Assembly: GCA_965178525.1 (NCBI GenBank)
Contig: CBCXVS010000045.1
Span: 1-32,959 of the forward strand
DNA length: 32,959 bases
DNA from: CBCXVS01 sp965178525
GTDB taxonomy: Bacteria > Tectomicrobia > Entotheonellia > Entotheonellales > Entotheonellaceae
Reading direction: 5' to 3'
This document shows, one piece after another, positions 22,922 through 30,728 of the stretch. The translations under genes and the position numbers were made by a program. The notes under the pieces were generated by a model. That model had not been told where the DNA came from. It saw only the letters and a list, made by a program, of their open reading frames with translations, and did not search any database. Every line of letters starts with the position of its first letter. Positions within the stretch are counted from its first letter, which is position 1.

Positions 22922-23731
22922 ATGAGCGTCAATCTTGCTGAAGTTGAAAATCGCCGGGAGATATTATCCTGTGCCCTTGCCGCACACGACGTGCAGTTGG
23001 CCTGTCTCTTTGGATCCACTGTCGATCAACCGTCAGCACGGGATGTCGACCTGGCCGTTTGGTTTCGGGCCTACAGCTTCGAGAACTATCTCGGTGCGTT
23101 CGAGGCCGCTTGCCAGGCCCTTGGCACGAGACAGGTGGACCTTGTGGTGCTGAACCGAGCGAACGCTTTGCTCACGTTGCGCTCCCTTTTGACCGGCGTT
23201 GTCCTCTTTGCTGCGACACCCACCATATGGACTGACGCGGTGATCGAGACCCTGAAAGCGTATGATGATTACCGGCACTTTCTGGCCCATTATCGCCAAT
23301 TGTTGGCTCAACGTTGTCATGAGGGATTATCCGTGGCCGAACGCCGCCTCGATCCGCAACGCGTCGAAGGCCATCTTTCCACCTTGGATGAAGCCGTTAA
23401 CCACCTCCAACGCTTACGTCAACGATTGACCTCGTTTGACGAATTCCGTGCCGATGTCGATACGCGCGAGCTGTGCGTCCACTATCTGCGCATTGCCCTG
23501 GAGTCGGTTCTGGATATTTGCCGGCATTTCCTGGCTGTCGCCGGGGTCAGCTTGGCAGAGTTCGATACGACCAATCTAATTGATTTGGCAGGAGAGAAAG
23601 GGCTCCTCGACGCAGCCTTCGCCCAACGCATTCGGGGCATGGCCGGCATGCGGGACGCCATTGTCCATGTGTACTGGCGATTGGATTATACCGAGATTTA
23701 TCGCGTTATCACTGAGTGGGCTTTCAAATAA
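22922..23731 (+). CDS. Single-chain MNT-HEPN protein (MntA antitoxin-HepT toxin fusion type)
   Basis: This is a 269-residue protein with two domains. Residues 1 to about 110 are a minimal nucleotidyltransferase with the GS...DxD signature (LFGSTVDQPSARDVDLAVWF; Gly31-Ser32, Asp41, Asp43). Residues about 115-269 are an all-helical HEPN domain ending with MRDAIVHVYW, the Rx4HxY ribonuclease motif (Arg244, His249, Tyr251). In two-gene MntA/HepT systems the nucleotidyltransferase AMPylates the toxin at the tyrosine of this motif. Here both halves are in one chain. The ATG at 22922 gives a normal MNT start, but the ribosome site is weak. The neighbouring vapBC is a second toxin-antitoxin locus. 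The TAA stop lies in a palindromic element. Confidence 0.85.
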   Translation: MSVNLAEVENRREILSCALAAHDVQLACLFGSTVDQPSARDVDLAVWFRAYSFENYLGAFEAACQALGTRQVDLVVLNRANALLTLRSLLTGVVLFAATPTIWTDAVIETLKAYDDYRHFLAHYRQLLAQRCHEGLSVAERRLDPQRVEGHLSTLDEAVNHLQRLRQRLTSFDEFRADVDTRELCVHYLRIALESVLDICRHFLAVAGVSLAEFDTTNLIDLAGEKGLLDAAFAQRIRGMAGMRDAIVHVYWRLDYTEIYRVITEWAFK

Positions 23732-23810
23732 GTTATTAGACATTCGATTTCTGAACTCACGCATCCCCAAGGGATCGAACCTAGATAGATGTATAAAGAC
23801 TTATTTGAAA
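23722..23810. repeat. 89-bp palindromic element at the MNT-HEPN stop codon
   Basis: Perfect 12-base arms TTTCAAATAAGT (23722-23733) and ACTTATTTGAAA (23799-23810) enclose a partly symmetric interior (TTCGAT/ATCGAA and CCCC-AA-GGG). The TAA stop of the MNT-HEPN gene (23729-23731) lies inside the left arm. The TAAGT...ACTTA core resembles the ends of the 73-bp elements, but the interior sequence differs. It may be a MITE or a terminator-like structure. Confidence 0.7.
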
Positions 23811-23906
23811 CTCCACTGAGCCGTTAGTCGATTTTGACGAATTTGCCCGGCAAACGCGGCATATCCTTCAGACTGATGCTTAATACGCGCGATAGCATTT
23901 CCTCTG

Positions 23907-25136
23907 TCAGATTTTACCCCAGCCCAGGGCGTAATAATGGCCGTAGACCTCTTCGCAGGCTTTGTGCAGCGCGGCGGTATCCTTGTATTTTTCGCCGAAC
24001 CGACTGATGTGCATAGACGATATGTCCAAAGACGGCGCCCCATCAATGATCCACTCGGCGAGCAATTTGCCCAGCACAGGCGAAGCCGAAATGCCGGTGA
24101 CACAGCAGCCAGCCGCAACGTAGAACCCCGGAACACCGGGGATATCACTGAGGAGGAAATCCCCATCCGGGGTCATAGTCGGGAGTCCTCGCCGTTCGGC
24201 GACGATGAGGGCTTCTGCCAAAGCCGGAACGTAGGGCTGAAAAGCCGCCGTGAAGCGGTGCAGCACCGCGAGATCGGCGGGCACGTCTTTGATCTCGAAA
24301 GACGGCGGCTGCTCGCGCATATCAAAACTGCGCGGTTGCGCTTCAAAGCCGCCAACAAGCAGGCCACCGGCTTCCTGCCGGATATAGCCGTTGAGATCCA
24401 CAAAGCGCATGACCGGAAGGGTTGGGGTGACGTCGGGGAGGGGCGCCGTGATGTAGTACTGATGACGCACGGGCACAGCGGGAATCTGCAGACCGACCTC
24501 TTGCCCCAAGAGCCGGGTCCAAGCGCCAGCGGCATCGATGACAATCGGCGCGCGGATCTCGCCTTGCTCCGTCTGTACCCGGTGAGCGCCATCGCTGCCC
24601 AGAGTGAGGCCCGTCACGCCGGTATGGGTATGGAACGTCACGCCCATACGGTGCGCCGCCGTCGCCAAGCCAACGGCCGCGAGATGCGGATTCACAAAGC
24701 CATCACGCGGCGCAAAGGTCATGGCTTTGACCCCATCGAGACGCAACAGCGGGGACAGTTGCTGCGCTTGCGTTGGCGAGACAAAGTTAATCTCAATCCC
24801 CAGGCGTTTGCCAAGCGCGATATGGGCTTCGAGTTCTTCGAGGCGCGCGTCATCCGTAGCGATTTTGAGGCTTCCCACTTGCTGGAAAACCTCAGCACAT
24901 TCCGTTTCGGCAGCGAAATTTTCAAACAGCTCAATGCTGTATGTCATGGCCTGGGTGAGCAGTGCCGTGGCGCGAATTTGCGGCACGAGGCCGGCCGCCA
25001 TGGGGGTCGTTCCTGAGGCGATCGCATGCTTCTCCAGCACCACCACATCTCGCTGGCCTTTCTTGGCGAGGTGAAAGGCCATACTGCATCCGAAAATACC
25101 TCCGCCAATAATGACAACCGCGGCCTCGCTTTGCAT
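23907..25136 (-). CDS. FAD-dependent oxidoreductase, DAO family (glycine/sarcosine oxidase-like)
   Basis: This is a 409-residue flavoenzyme of the D-amino-acid oxidase/sarcosine oxidase fold. The N-terminal GxGxxG is VIIGGGIFGCSMAFHL, followed by VVVLEK and the SGTTPMAAGLVPQI flavin-contact segment. VIDAAGAWTRLLGQEVGL, VRHQYYITAPL and the C-terminal GFYVAAGCCVTGISASPVLG complete the family pattern. Such enzymes oxidise N-methylated or secondary amino acids (sarcosine, dimethylglycine, proline) or glycine. The exact substrate cannot be read from the sequence. The ATG at 25136 follows AAGGGAA. It diverges from an SDR gene with 95 bases between them, which probably hold both promoters. Confidence 0.88.
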   Translation of the reverse strand: MQSEAAVVIIGGGIFGCSMAFHLAKKGQRDVVVLEKHAIASGTTPMAAGLVPQIRATALLTQAMTYSIELFENFAAETECAEVFQQVGSLKIATDDARLEELEAHIALGKRLGIEINFVSPTQAQQLSPLLRLDGVKAMTFAPRDGFVNPHLAAVGLATAAHRMGVTFHTHTGVTGLTLGSDGAHRVQTEQGEIRAPIVIDAAGAWTRLLGQEVGLQIPAVPVRHQYYITAPLPDVTPTLPVMRFVDLNGYIRQEAGGLLVGGFEAQPRSFDMREQPPSFEIKDVPADLAVLHRFTAAFQPYVPALAEALIVAERRGLPTMTPDGDFLLSDIPGVPGFYVAAGCCVTGISASPVLGKLLAEWIIDGAPSLDISSMHISRFGEKYKDTAALHKACEEVYGHYYALGWGKI

Positions 25137-25231
25137 ACGTTCCCTTTTACTTTGACAAGTACATTGGTATCCTGAGGGTCATGATGGATAGCGCCGGATA
25201 GTAGCACCGACCGAGAGGAAAGGGAAGAGAT

Positions 25232-26020
25232 ATGCCACGACTCGAAGGAAAAATCGCGGTGATTACTGGTGGTGCGGGCGGCATTGGCCGGGCGGCGGCA
25301 CAGTTGTTTGCCGGGGAGGGGGCGAAGGTGTTGCTGGTGGACCTGAATGAAGGGGTCTTGCAGGACACGGTGCAGGCGATCGGCGATGATCGCGCCAGCT
25401 ATGTGGCGGCCGATAGCACACAGCCGGAGCAGGTGCAGCGCTTCGTCAATGCGGCGGTCGAACGCTATGGCGGTATCGACCTCTTCTTGGCTAACGCCGG
25501 GGTGGAAGGGGAAGTCAACCTGATTCCTGACTATGCCATTGATGTCTTCGATCAAGTCATGGCCGTCAATGTGCGGGCGGTCTGGTTGGGACTCAAGTAT
25601 GTCATGCCGGTGATGCGCGAGCGCGGGGGCGGCAGTATCGTCATTACCTCCTCCACCGCCGGCATCCGGGGGACGTCCGGCATGTCGGCCTACAACACGA
25701 GCAAGCACGCGGTTATTGGACTGATGCGCACCGCGGCGCTCGAAGGTTCTGCGGATGGGATTCGGGTCAACACGGTCAATCCCGCGCCGATTGAAACGCG
25801 CATGATGCGTTCGCTCGAGGAAATGCGCACGGCGCAAACCGGTGGCGGCGCCACGGTGGATGCCACGAAGGCAATCTATGCCGCCCGGATTCCGCTGAAG
25901 CGTTATGGTTTGCCGGAAGAGGTCGCGCGTCTGATGCTCTTTCTGGCCAGTGATGAAAGCAGCTTCTGTACCGGCGGTGTGTACATGGTCGATGGCGGAT
26001 CGTCTGCAGGGACAGTGTAA
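25232..26020 (+). CDS. Short-chain dehydrogenase/reductase (classical SDR)
   Basis: This is a 262-residue classical SDR. The NAD(P) motif TGGAGGIG is at 12-19, NAG at 88-90, and the catalytic Asn in AVNVRAVWLG. Ser141 (VITSSTAG), Tyr154 and Lys158 (YNTSK) complete the catalytic tetrad. VDLNE after the second strand (Asp) points to NAD rather than NADP. The C-terminal GGVYMVDGG is typical of the FabG-like group. The ATG at 25232 follows AGGAAAGGGAAGAG. The TAA stop (26018-26020) is the first three bases of the second 73-bp repeat. The substrate is unknown. Confidence 0.92.
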   Translation: MPRLEGKIAVITGGAGGIGRAAAQLFAGEGAKVLLVDLNEGVLQDTVQAIGDDRASYVAADSTQPEQVQRFVNAAVERYGGIDLFLANAGVEGEVNLIPDYAIDVFDQVMAVNVRAVWLGLKYVMPVMRERGGGSIVITSSTAGIRGTSGMSAYNTSKHAVIGLMRTAALEGSADGIRVNTVNPAPIETRMMRSLEEMRTAQTGGGATVDATKAIYAARIPLKRYGLPEEVARLMLFLASDESSFCTGGVYMVDGGSSAGTV

Positions 26021-26090
26021 GTACCGAAACAAAATTAACTATATCTTTCCTCTGGAGAAATAGATCAAGGTAATTTTGTCCAGGTACTTA
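26018..26090. repeat. 73-bp palindromic MITE-like element, copy 2
   Basis: Same element as 19376-19448 in inverted orientation: 73 bp, TA at both ends, about 93% identical, with symmetric AGTACC ends. Its first three bases form the stop codon of the SDR gene, and it ends 47 bases before the preferred start of the dimethylformamidase-like gene. Confidence 0.85.
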
Positions 26091-26137
26091 AGCCGATGAA
26101 TTGCCATGACGTTCACAACGAAGGATCGTATTGCACT

Positions 26138-28720
26138 ATGGACCGCATTGATCCATCGCGCCTGGATCTGGCGCGCGAATACAAGACCAACCCGACGGGA
26201 CCCCACAGTCCGGCGTTACAACATGTGCTCAAACTGCTGCGCTGGGAGCCGCTTGCCGGCCGCTTCGTGGTTGTGCAGCCGCAGCATGGCGGACCATGGT
26301 ATCTAGCGCGTACCACGGGCCCCAAAGGTCATGCGCTCGACATCTTTCGCAGCCACGGCTTCGAGACGTTGGCCCAGGCTCACTGGGCGCTGTTCCGGAA
26401 GCGTTGGGAACAGCACACGGGACAGCCACTCATCCTCGACGATGAGGACCGCATCGATCCGACCCAAGATGGCGGGGAGTTGACGCTACAGGCGTCGCGC
26501 AAGCCGCTCACGGGCTATACCGACACGTTTAGCGTCGCTAACGGCCAGCCGATTGCGTTCAAAATCAGCTCGGAACGGCCTGGCCACTACCATGCTGAGA
26601 TCGTGCGGCTGCGCTGTGCTGACCACACGGGTATCGGCTTGAAGCAGACGACCGTGCCGACACCGGTCAACGGGGACTATCCGGCCCGTTTTCAGCCGGT
26701 GGCAGCCGGTTCTTATGTTGAGGTCGGGGCCTCCGAGGCGTTTGCCACGACGCCGGAGAACATCACCTTACAAGCGTATATCTGGCCGACCACGCCGTTG
26801 AAGGGGCGCCAGGCGCTGCTGGGGACCTGGGATGACACCCGCGGCAGCGGATATGCGCTGATCCTAGATGACACGGGGGCGCTGGCATTACGCCTTGGAG
26901 ACGGGACGCGCCAACAGACGATCCGTACGCAAGTCCCGGTGCTTGAGCGGCACTGGTATCTGGTCGCGGCCAGTTTCAGTGTGGCGGCAGGTGATGCCTG
27001 GGTCGGCCAGAAACCGCTGATCCAGTACGCGCGCGGCGACACGACGGCTGTCGGCCAGGCGCAGCTCGATGTGGCGCCAGGACCGGGTGGCCCCTTCCAC
27101 ATCGCGGCATGGCGCGATGCCGGCGGCGCCGGTGCCGGGGCGGGGCGTGTCACGGCTGGCGGCTTGTACAACGGCAAAATCGAAGCGCCGGTGGTCGCGA
27201 GCCGGTCTCTGAGCCCGCAGGAGCGCGACGCCATCCTGGGCGCAGCGACGCCTGCTAGGCTTGACGATGCGGTGATGGCGCATTGGGATTTTAGCCGCGA
27301 CATCCCGTCCACCCATGTCGTGGATATCTCGCCGCATGGCCGGCACGGCGAGACCGTCAACCTGCCCACTCGCGCCGTGAAAGGCCACCTGTGGGATGGC
27401 AGCGAATACAACTGGACGCACGCCCCCGAGCATTACGGCGCCATGCATTTTCACGACGACGACCTCTATGATTGCGCCTGGGAGACCGATTTTACCTGGA
27501 CCGTGCCCGAGGATCTGCCGAGCGGGCTATATGGCGCCTATTTGACCCAGGATGGGTACGAAGACTACGTGCCGTTCGTTGTGCGTCCGCCACGCGGTAC
27601 GGCCCGGGCGCCTCTGGCGCTGCTTTTGCCCACGGCCAGCTATTGGGCCTACGCCAACCGCCATGTCGAGATCGAGTGGCGCGAGCGGGAAAATGTCGTC
27701 GGCTACTTCGCCATGGTCGATCCCACGGCGTTATTCCTGCATGAGCATCCCGAGTTCGGCGTCTCCATGTACGATGCGCATAGCGACGGCAGCGGCGTTT
27801 GCTACGCCTCGCGTCTGCGCCCCGTGTTGAATATGCGTCCGAAGGAACGCCTCTGGCAGCTTCCGGCCGACACCCACATCATCGATTGGCTGGACGAAAA
27901 GGGATTGGTCTACGACGTCATCACCGAGGACGACCTCGACGCCGAGGGCGAGGCGTTGTTGGCGCCGTATCGCTGCGTCATGACGGGCACCCATCCGGAA
28001 TACCCCTCCAAACGCATGCTCGATGCCTATGCGGCGTTCCAAAACGCCGGCGGGCGTTTCATCTACTTGGGCGGCAATGGCTTTTATTGGCGCACGTCCT
28101 ATCATCCCGAGCTACCCGGCGTGATGGAGATGCGCCGAGCTGAAGATGGCATCCGCTCCTGGATGGCCGAGGGCGGCGAGTACTATCACAGCTTCACTGG
28201 CGAACTCGGCGGCATGTGGCGGCGCATGGGACGGGCGCCGCAATCGGTCGCCGGTACCGGCATGACCGCGCAGGGGTTTGACCTGTCGACCTATTATGAA
28301 CGGACCCCGGAGAGTTTCGATCTCCGCGTGGCCTTCATCTTCGCGGGCATTGGCGATACGGAGCGCATCGGCGATTTCGGCCTCATCGGCGGTGGCGCCG
28401 CGGGGTGGGAGATCGACCGTGCCGACGTCTCTCTTGGCACCCCGCCCCATGCGTTGGTGATAGCCACGGCCACGCAGTTCTCATCGGTCTACCACTGGGT
28501 GAAGGAGGAGCTGACGCACACGCACTCGGCGAATACGGGCGCGACCTGTCCGTTCGTGCGCTGTGACATGGTGTTCTACGAGACCCCCAACGGCGGCGCG
28601 GTCTTCTCGACCAGCTCGATCGCCTGGGCCGGCGCTTTGTCCCATCATGGCTATCGCAACAATGTGTCGCGTCTGACGGAGAACGTCATCCGCCGCTTCC
28701 TCGATCCAGCCCCGTTCTGA
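26138..28720 (+). CDS. N,N-dimethylformamidase-like protein, small and large subunits fused
   Basis: This is an 860-residue protein. The N-terminal ~105 residues (YKTNPTGPHSPALQHVLKLL, then RWEPLAGRF, and a final QAHWALFRKRWEQ) match the small subunit of N,N-dimethylformamidase. The rest matches the large subunit: a beta-sandwich LamG-like region (about 185-345) and a C-terminal amidotransferase-like core with SYWAYAN, VCYASRLRPVLNMRP, THPEYPS and GGRFIYLGGNGFYW. By rough alignment Tyr505, Tyr545 and Glu621 (His-Pro-Glu at 619-621) could be the two-Tyr/one-Glu iron site reported for the enzyme. The known enzyme splits dimethylformamide into dimethylamine and formate; the substrate here is unknown. 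I prefer the ATG at 26138 (AAGGA upstream) over 26096. Confidence 0.85.
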   Translation: MDRIDPSRLDLAREYKTNPTGPHSPALQHVLKLLRWEPLAGRFVVVQPQHGGPWYLARTTGPKGHALDIFRSHGFETLAQAHWALFRKRWEQHTGQPLILDDEDRIDPTQDGGELTLQASRKPLTGYTDTFSVANGQPIAFKISSERPGHYHAEIVRLRCADHTGIGLKQTTVPTPVNGDYPARFQPVAAGSYVEVGASEAFATTPENITLQAYIWPTTPLKGRQALLGTWDDTRGSGYALILDDTGALALRLGDGTRQQTIRTQVPVLERHWYLVAASFSVAAGDAWVGQKPLIQYARGDTTAVGQAQLDVAPGPGGPFHIAAWRDAGGAGAGAGRVTAGGLYNGKIEAPVVASRSLSPQERDAILGAATPARLDDAVMAHWDFSRDIPSTHVVDISPHGRHGETVNLPTRAVKGHLWDGSEYNWTHAPEHYGAMHFHDDDLYDCAWETDFTWTVPEDLPSGLYGAYLTQDGYEDYVPFVVRPPRGTARAPLALLLPTASYWAYANRHVEIEWRERENVVGYFAMVDPTALFLHEHPEFGVSMYDAHSDGSGVCYASRLRPVLNMRPKERLWQLPADTHIIDWLDEKGLVYDVITEDDLDAEGEALLAPYRCVMTGTHPEYPSKRMLDAYAAFQNAGGRFIYLGGNGFYWRTSYHPELPGVMEMRRAEDGIRSWMAEGGEYYHSFTGELGGMWRRMGRAPQSVAGTGMTAQGFDLSTYYERTPESFDLRVAFIFAGIGDTERIGDFGLIGGGAAGWEIDRADVSLGTPPHALVIATATQFSSVYHWVKEELTHTHSANTGATCPFVRCDMVFYETPNGGAVFSTSSIAWAGALSHHGYRNNVSRLTENVIRRFLDPAPF

Positions 28721-28738
28721 GCGCCATGACATCGGCCC

Positions 28739-28752
28739 GCATTGGCCAATGC
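28739..28752. other. Perfect 14-bp palindrome after the dimethylformamidase-like gene
   Basis: GCATTGGCCAATGC reads the same on both strands, 18 bases after the stop. It has no loop and no T-run, so it is a possible protein-binding site rather than a terminator. Confidence 0.4.
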
Positions 28753-28791
28753 CGGTGGTGAAATGTCTTCGACGAAACGGCGAATATTGGT

Positions 28792-28990
28792 TATACTCCG
28801 TTGCATTGTCATCCATCAGTCTGGCTTTTCCTTTTTCTCACCGGAGTGATTGGGTTTCCCTGTTTGTTCTGGAGCAATTGTGAAATCTCCCAGCGCCTGT
28901 TGTGATGGTAGGGTCATGACGCTTCTGACCGTGTGGTGAGAGCAAAGGTTGATACATGCCCCTAGAAGGGGACTGCGAGAAGGAGACAGG
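28792..28990 (+). promoter_or_regulatory. Promoter and long leader of the RRM-rpsU operon
   Basis: A -10-like TATACT (28792-28797), with TG two bases before the box (TGGT), lies about 190 bases before the RRM gene; the -35 is poor. No gene is found between. Just before the AAGGAG ribosome site (28980-28985) CCCCT (28959-28963) pairs with AGGGG (28967-28971) over AGA. Long leaders are typical for cold-induced RNA-binding protein genes, so this may be a thermoregulatory leader. That role is inference. Confidence 0.4.
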
Positions 28991-29266
28991 GTGTCCACAA
29001 ACATTTATGTGGGTAATATCCCGTTCAAAGCGACGGCGGACCAAATTGAGGATCTTTTTAGCACGTATGGGACGGTGGAGACCGTCAATCTCATTACCGA
29101 CCGTGAAACCGGACGGTTGCGCGGCTTTGGGTTCGTGGAGATGGCGAGCGGTGCGGACGAGGCCATCGCCGCCCTGAACCAGACCGAGTTCGAGGGGCGG
29201 CAGCTGACCGTGAATCTTGCCAAACCGCGACAAGAGCGCTCCTCATCCTCACGGTCACGTTGGTAG
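28991..29266 (+). CDS. RNA-binding protein, single RRM domain
   Basis: This is a 91-residue protein consisting of one RNA-recognition motif: RNP2 IYVGNI at 5-10 and RNP1 RGFGFVEM at 44-51, followed by a short Ser/Arg-rich tail. It is the bacterial glycine-poor Rbp type, which binds single-stranded RNA and is often cold-induced. The GTG at 28991 is chosen because AAGGAG lies 5 bases before it and it gives the family start STNIYVGN. An upstream in-frame ATG at 28949 would add unsupported residues. It is co-transcribed with rpsU 4 bases downstream, the linkage known for cyanobacterial rbp genes. Confidence 0.93.
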   Translation: MSTNIYVGNIPFKATADQIEDLFSTYGTVETVNLITDRETGRLRGFGFVEMASGADEAIAALNQTEFEGRQLTVNLAKPRQERSSSSRSRW

Positions 29267-29270
29267 CGCC

Positions 29271-29465
29271 ATGTTAATCGTCAAAGTAAACAACAACGAT
29301 GTGGATTTTGCCCTGCGCCTGCTCAAAAAGAAGGTGCAAAAGGCAGGGGTACTGGGCGAACTCCGGCGACACCGATACTATGAAAAACCTTCAGAACGTC
29401 GGCGTCGGCAGAAGCGTGCCGGTATCAAAAACACCCGGAAACGTGAAGTTGCGTCTCGCGGGTAG
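29271..29465 (+). CDS. rpsU: 30S ribosomal protein S21
   Basis: This is a 64-residue basic protein with the S21 pattern VKVNNNDVDFALRLLKKKVQ, then GVLGELRRHRYYEKPSERRR and a Lys/Arg-rich tail. S21 sits on the small ribosomal subunit near the mRNA exit platform and helps initiation. The ATG at 29271 lies 4 bases after the RRM stop, without its own clear Shine-Dalgarno site, so translation is probably coupled. Confidence 0.95.
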   Translation: MLIVKVNNNDVDFALRLLKKKVQKAGVLGELRRHRYYEKPSERRRRQKRAGIKNTRKREVASRG

Positions 29466-29501
29466 TGCACGTATGTTTCGTTTAGAGCCTGGGATGGGAG
29501 T

Positions 29502-29522
29502 GCCTCGGTAGCATACCGAGGC
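29502..29522 (+). terminator. Probable terminator of the RRM-rpsU operon
   Basis: GCCTCGGTA (29502-29510) pairs perfectly with TACCGAGGC (29514-29522) over a 3-base loop, 37 bases after the rpsU stop, followed by only TTT. A second hairpin, GCCGTCT (29552-29558) with AGACGGC (29568-29574), follows. The rest of the 238-base gap to the TPR gene holds nothing else I recognise. Confidence 0.6.
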
Positions 29523-29703
29523 TTTGAGCCCCGATCCGGCCGGTTTGTGTTGCCGTCTACAATCGGCAGACGGCCAATTCCTCCTGCCTGATGAGGCTGC
29601 GGGTTGAGGTGTGCTGCTCTCGTGAGCTGATGCTACCCAGTCGGCACGATCCGCATCCCGGCCCTTCTACGTGTGACACGTTAGCGTGCTACCTGCACAT
29701 CGT

Positions 29704-30216
29704 TTAAGAGCCGCCTTCGAGTTCCCTGCTCTTCAAGTAGTCGCGGAAGCTGGCGTCTTGATCCCCTTGTAAAGCATAGACAATGCCACGATGCCGGTAG
29801 GCACTCCAGAATGCCGGGTCGAGTTCGATGGTGCGAGTCAGGTCGGCGATGGCCTCATCCAGTTGACCGATTTCCCAATAGGCCAAGCCTCGGTTATGGT
29901 AGGCATCGCGGTAGGCGGGATCGAGTTCAATGGCGCGGCACAGATCACCTATGGCGGCCTCCGCATCGCCGCTGCACAGGAATGCGATGCCCCGGTTGTT
30001 GTAGGCCATGGCGTTGTCCGGTGCAAGCGTGATCACTTGATCCATATCTTGCTTGGCCTGCTCATAGTGACGGAGGTTGGAAAAGGCGTTTCCCCTCCGG
30101 AAATAGGCCTGAGCATTGGCGGCATCGCGTGCGATGATCTCGGTCATTTCCGCAACGATCTGCTGCTGCTCCTCCGGGTCGCGGTACATGCCGCTATCGG
30201 GTCCGCTCAGGCTCAT
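29704..30216 (-). CDS. Tetratricopeptide repeat protein
   Basis: This is a 170-residue protein with about four TPR units, e.g. AQAYFRRGNAFSNLRHYEQA, AMAYNNRGIAFLCSGDAEAA, RDAYHNRGLAYWEIGQLDEA and WSAYRHRGIVYALQGDQDAS. The TPR array forms a helical protein-binding scaffold. There is no signal peptide, so it is probably cytoplasmic. The ATG at 30216 follows AAAGGAC. No operon partner is evident. The specific partner protein is unknown. Confidence 0.88.
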   Translation of the reverse strand: MSLSGPDSGMYRDPEEQQQIVAEMTEIIARDAANAQAYFRRGNAFSNLRHYEQAKQDMDQVITLAPDNAMAYNNRGIAFLCSGDAEAAIGDLCRAIELDPAYRDAYHNRGLAYWEIGQLDEAIADLTRTIELDPAFWSAYRHRGIVYALQGDQDASFRDYLKSRELEGGS

Positions 30217-30302
30217 GGGGTTTGTCCTTTCATGTCCTTATGATCCCAACATACACGCCAACGAGAATGCGATGGCGTCAAGCGCTCGGCGTCTGATGAC
30301 GC

Positions 30303-30575
30303 TTAAGCCGGCGCAAAGACGTCTGGCGAGCGCTTACCGGCTGTTGCGGACGCGTCGGCTTGCACACCGGTTGCATGGCCGGCAAAGGCGGCATCGCGCT
30401 GCAGCACCGGCATGACCCGATCGGCAAACAGGCGCATGTTCAGCTCGGACTCCTCGTGTAGCATACCGCCGTAGGCGAACTCGGTCACCAGATGGTTGGT
30501 ACCCGTCAGCCGCTGCAACTCGGCAAGCTGCTGCAGGCAATCGTCAGGCGTGCCGACCACTTGGATCTTGACGTC
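30303..30575 (-). pseudogene. C-terminal fragment of a luciferase-like (LLM class) flavin monooxygenase
   Basis: The frame ends with the C-terminal tail of an LLM-class flavin-dependent oxidoreductase: VVGTPDDCLQQLAELQRLTG, then TNHLVTEFAYGGMLHEESEL and MRLFADRVMPVLQRD. Full-length relatives have about 350-400 residues; only about 90 remain. The sequence upstream of about 30575 no longer matches the family and runs into the xth promoter region. This is a 5'-truncated remnant. Confidence 0.75.
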
Positions 30576-30728
30576 GAACTCCGTTGGTCGTTGTCTTCTG
30601 TCGAATCTGTCGCTGACTGTACGGGAGCCCTGCGGTATTGTCAACTTGCGCGTTTTGGGCGTCTGGCTTTATCTTTACAGCGGTTGAGGCACGGAGATAG
30701 AGGCTGTGATAGGCGCAAAGGAGACGAC

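Noticed and set aside
22756..22941. 61-codon TTG-started ORF before the MNT-HEPN gene
   Set aside because: No ribosome site, Arg-rich tail overlapping the next gene, no recognisable family.
26096..26137. Upstream ATG as start of the dimethylformamidase-like gene
   Set aside because: It lies 5 bases after the 73-bp repeat with no ribosome site; the ATG at 26138 has AAGGA upstream and leads into the conserved part.
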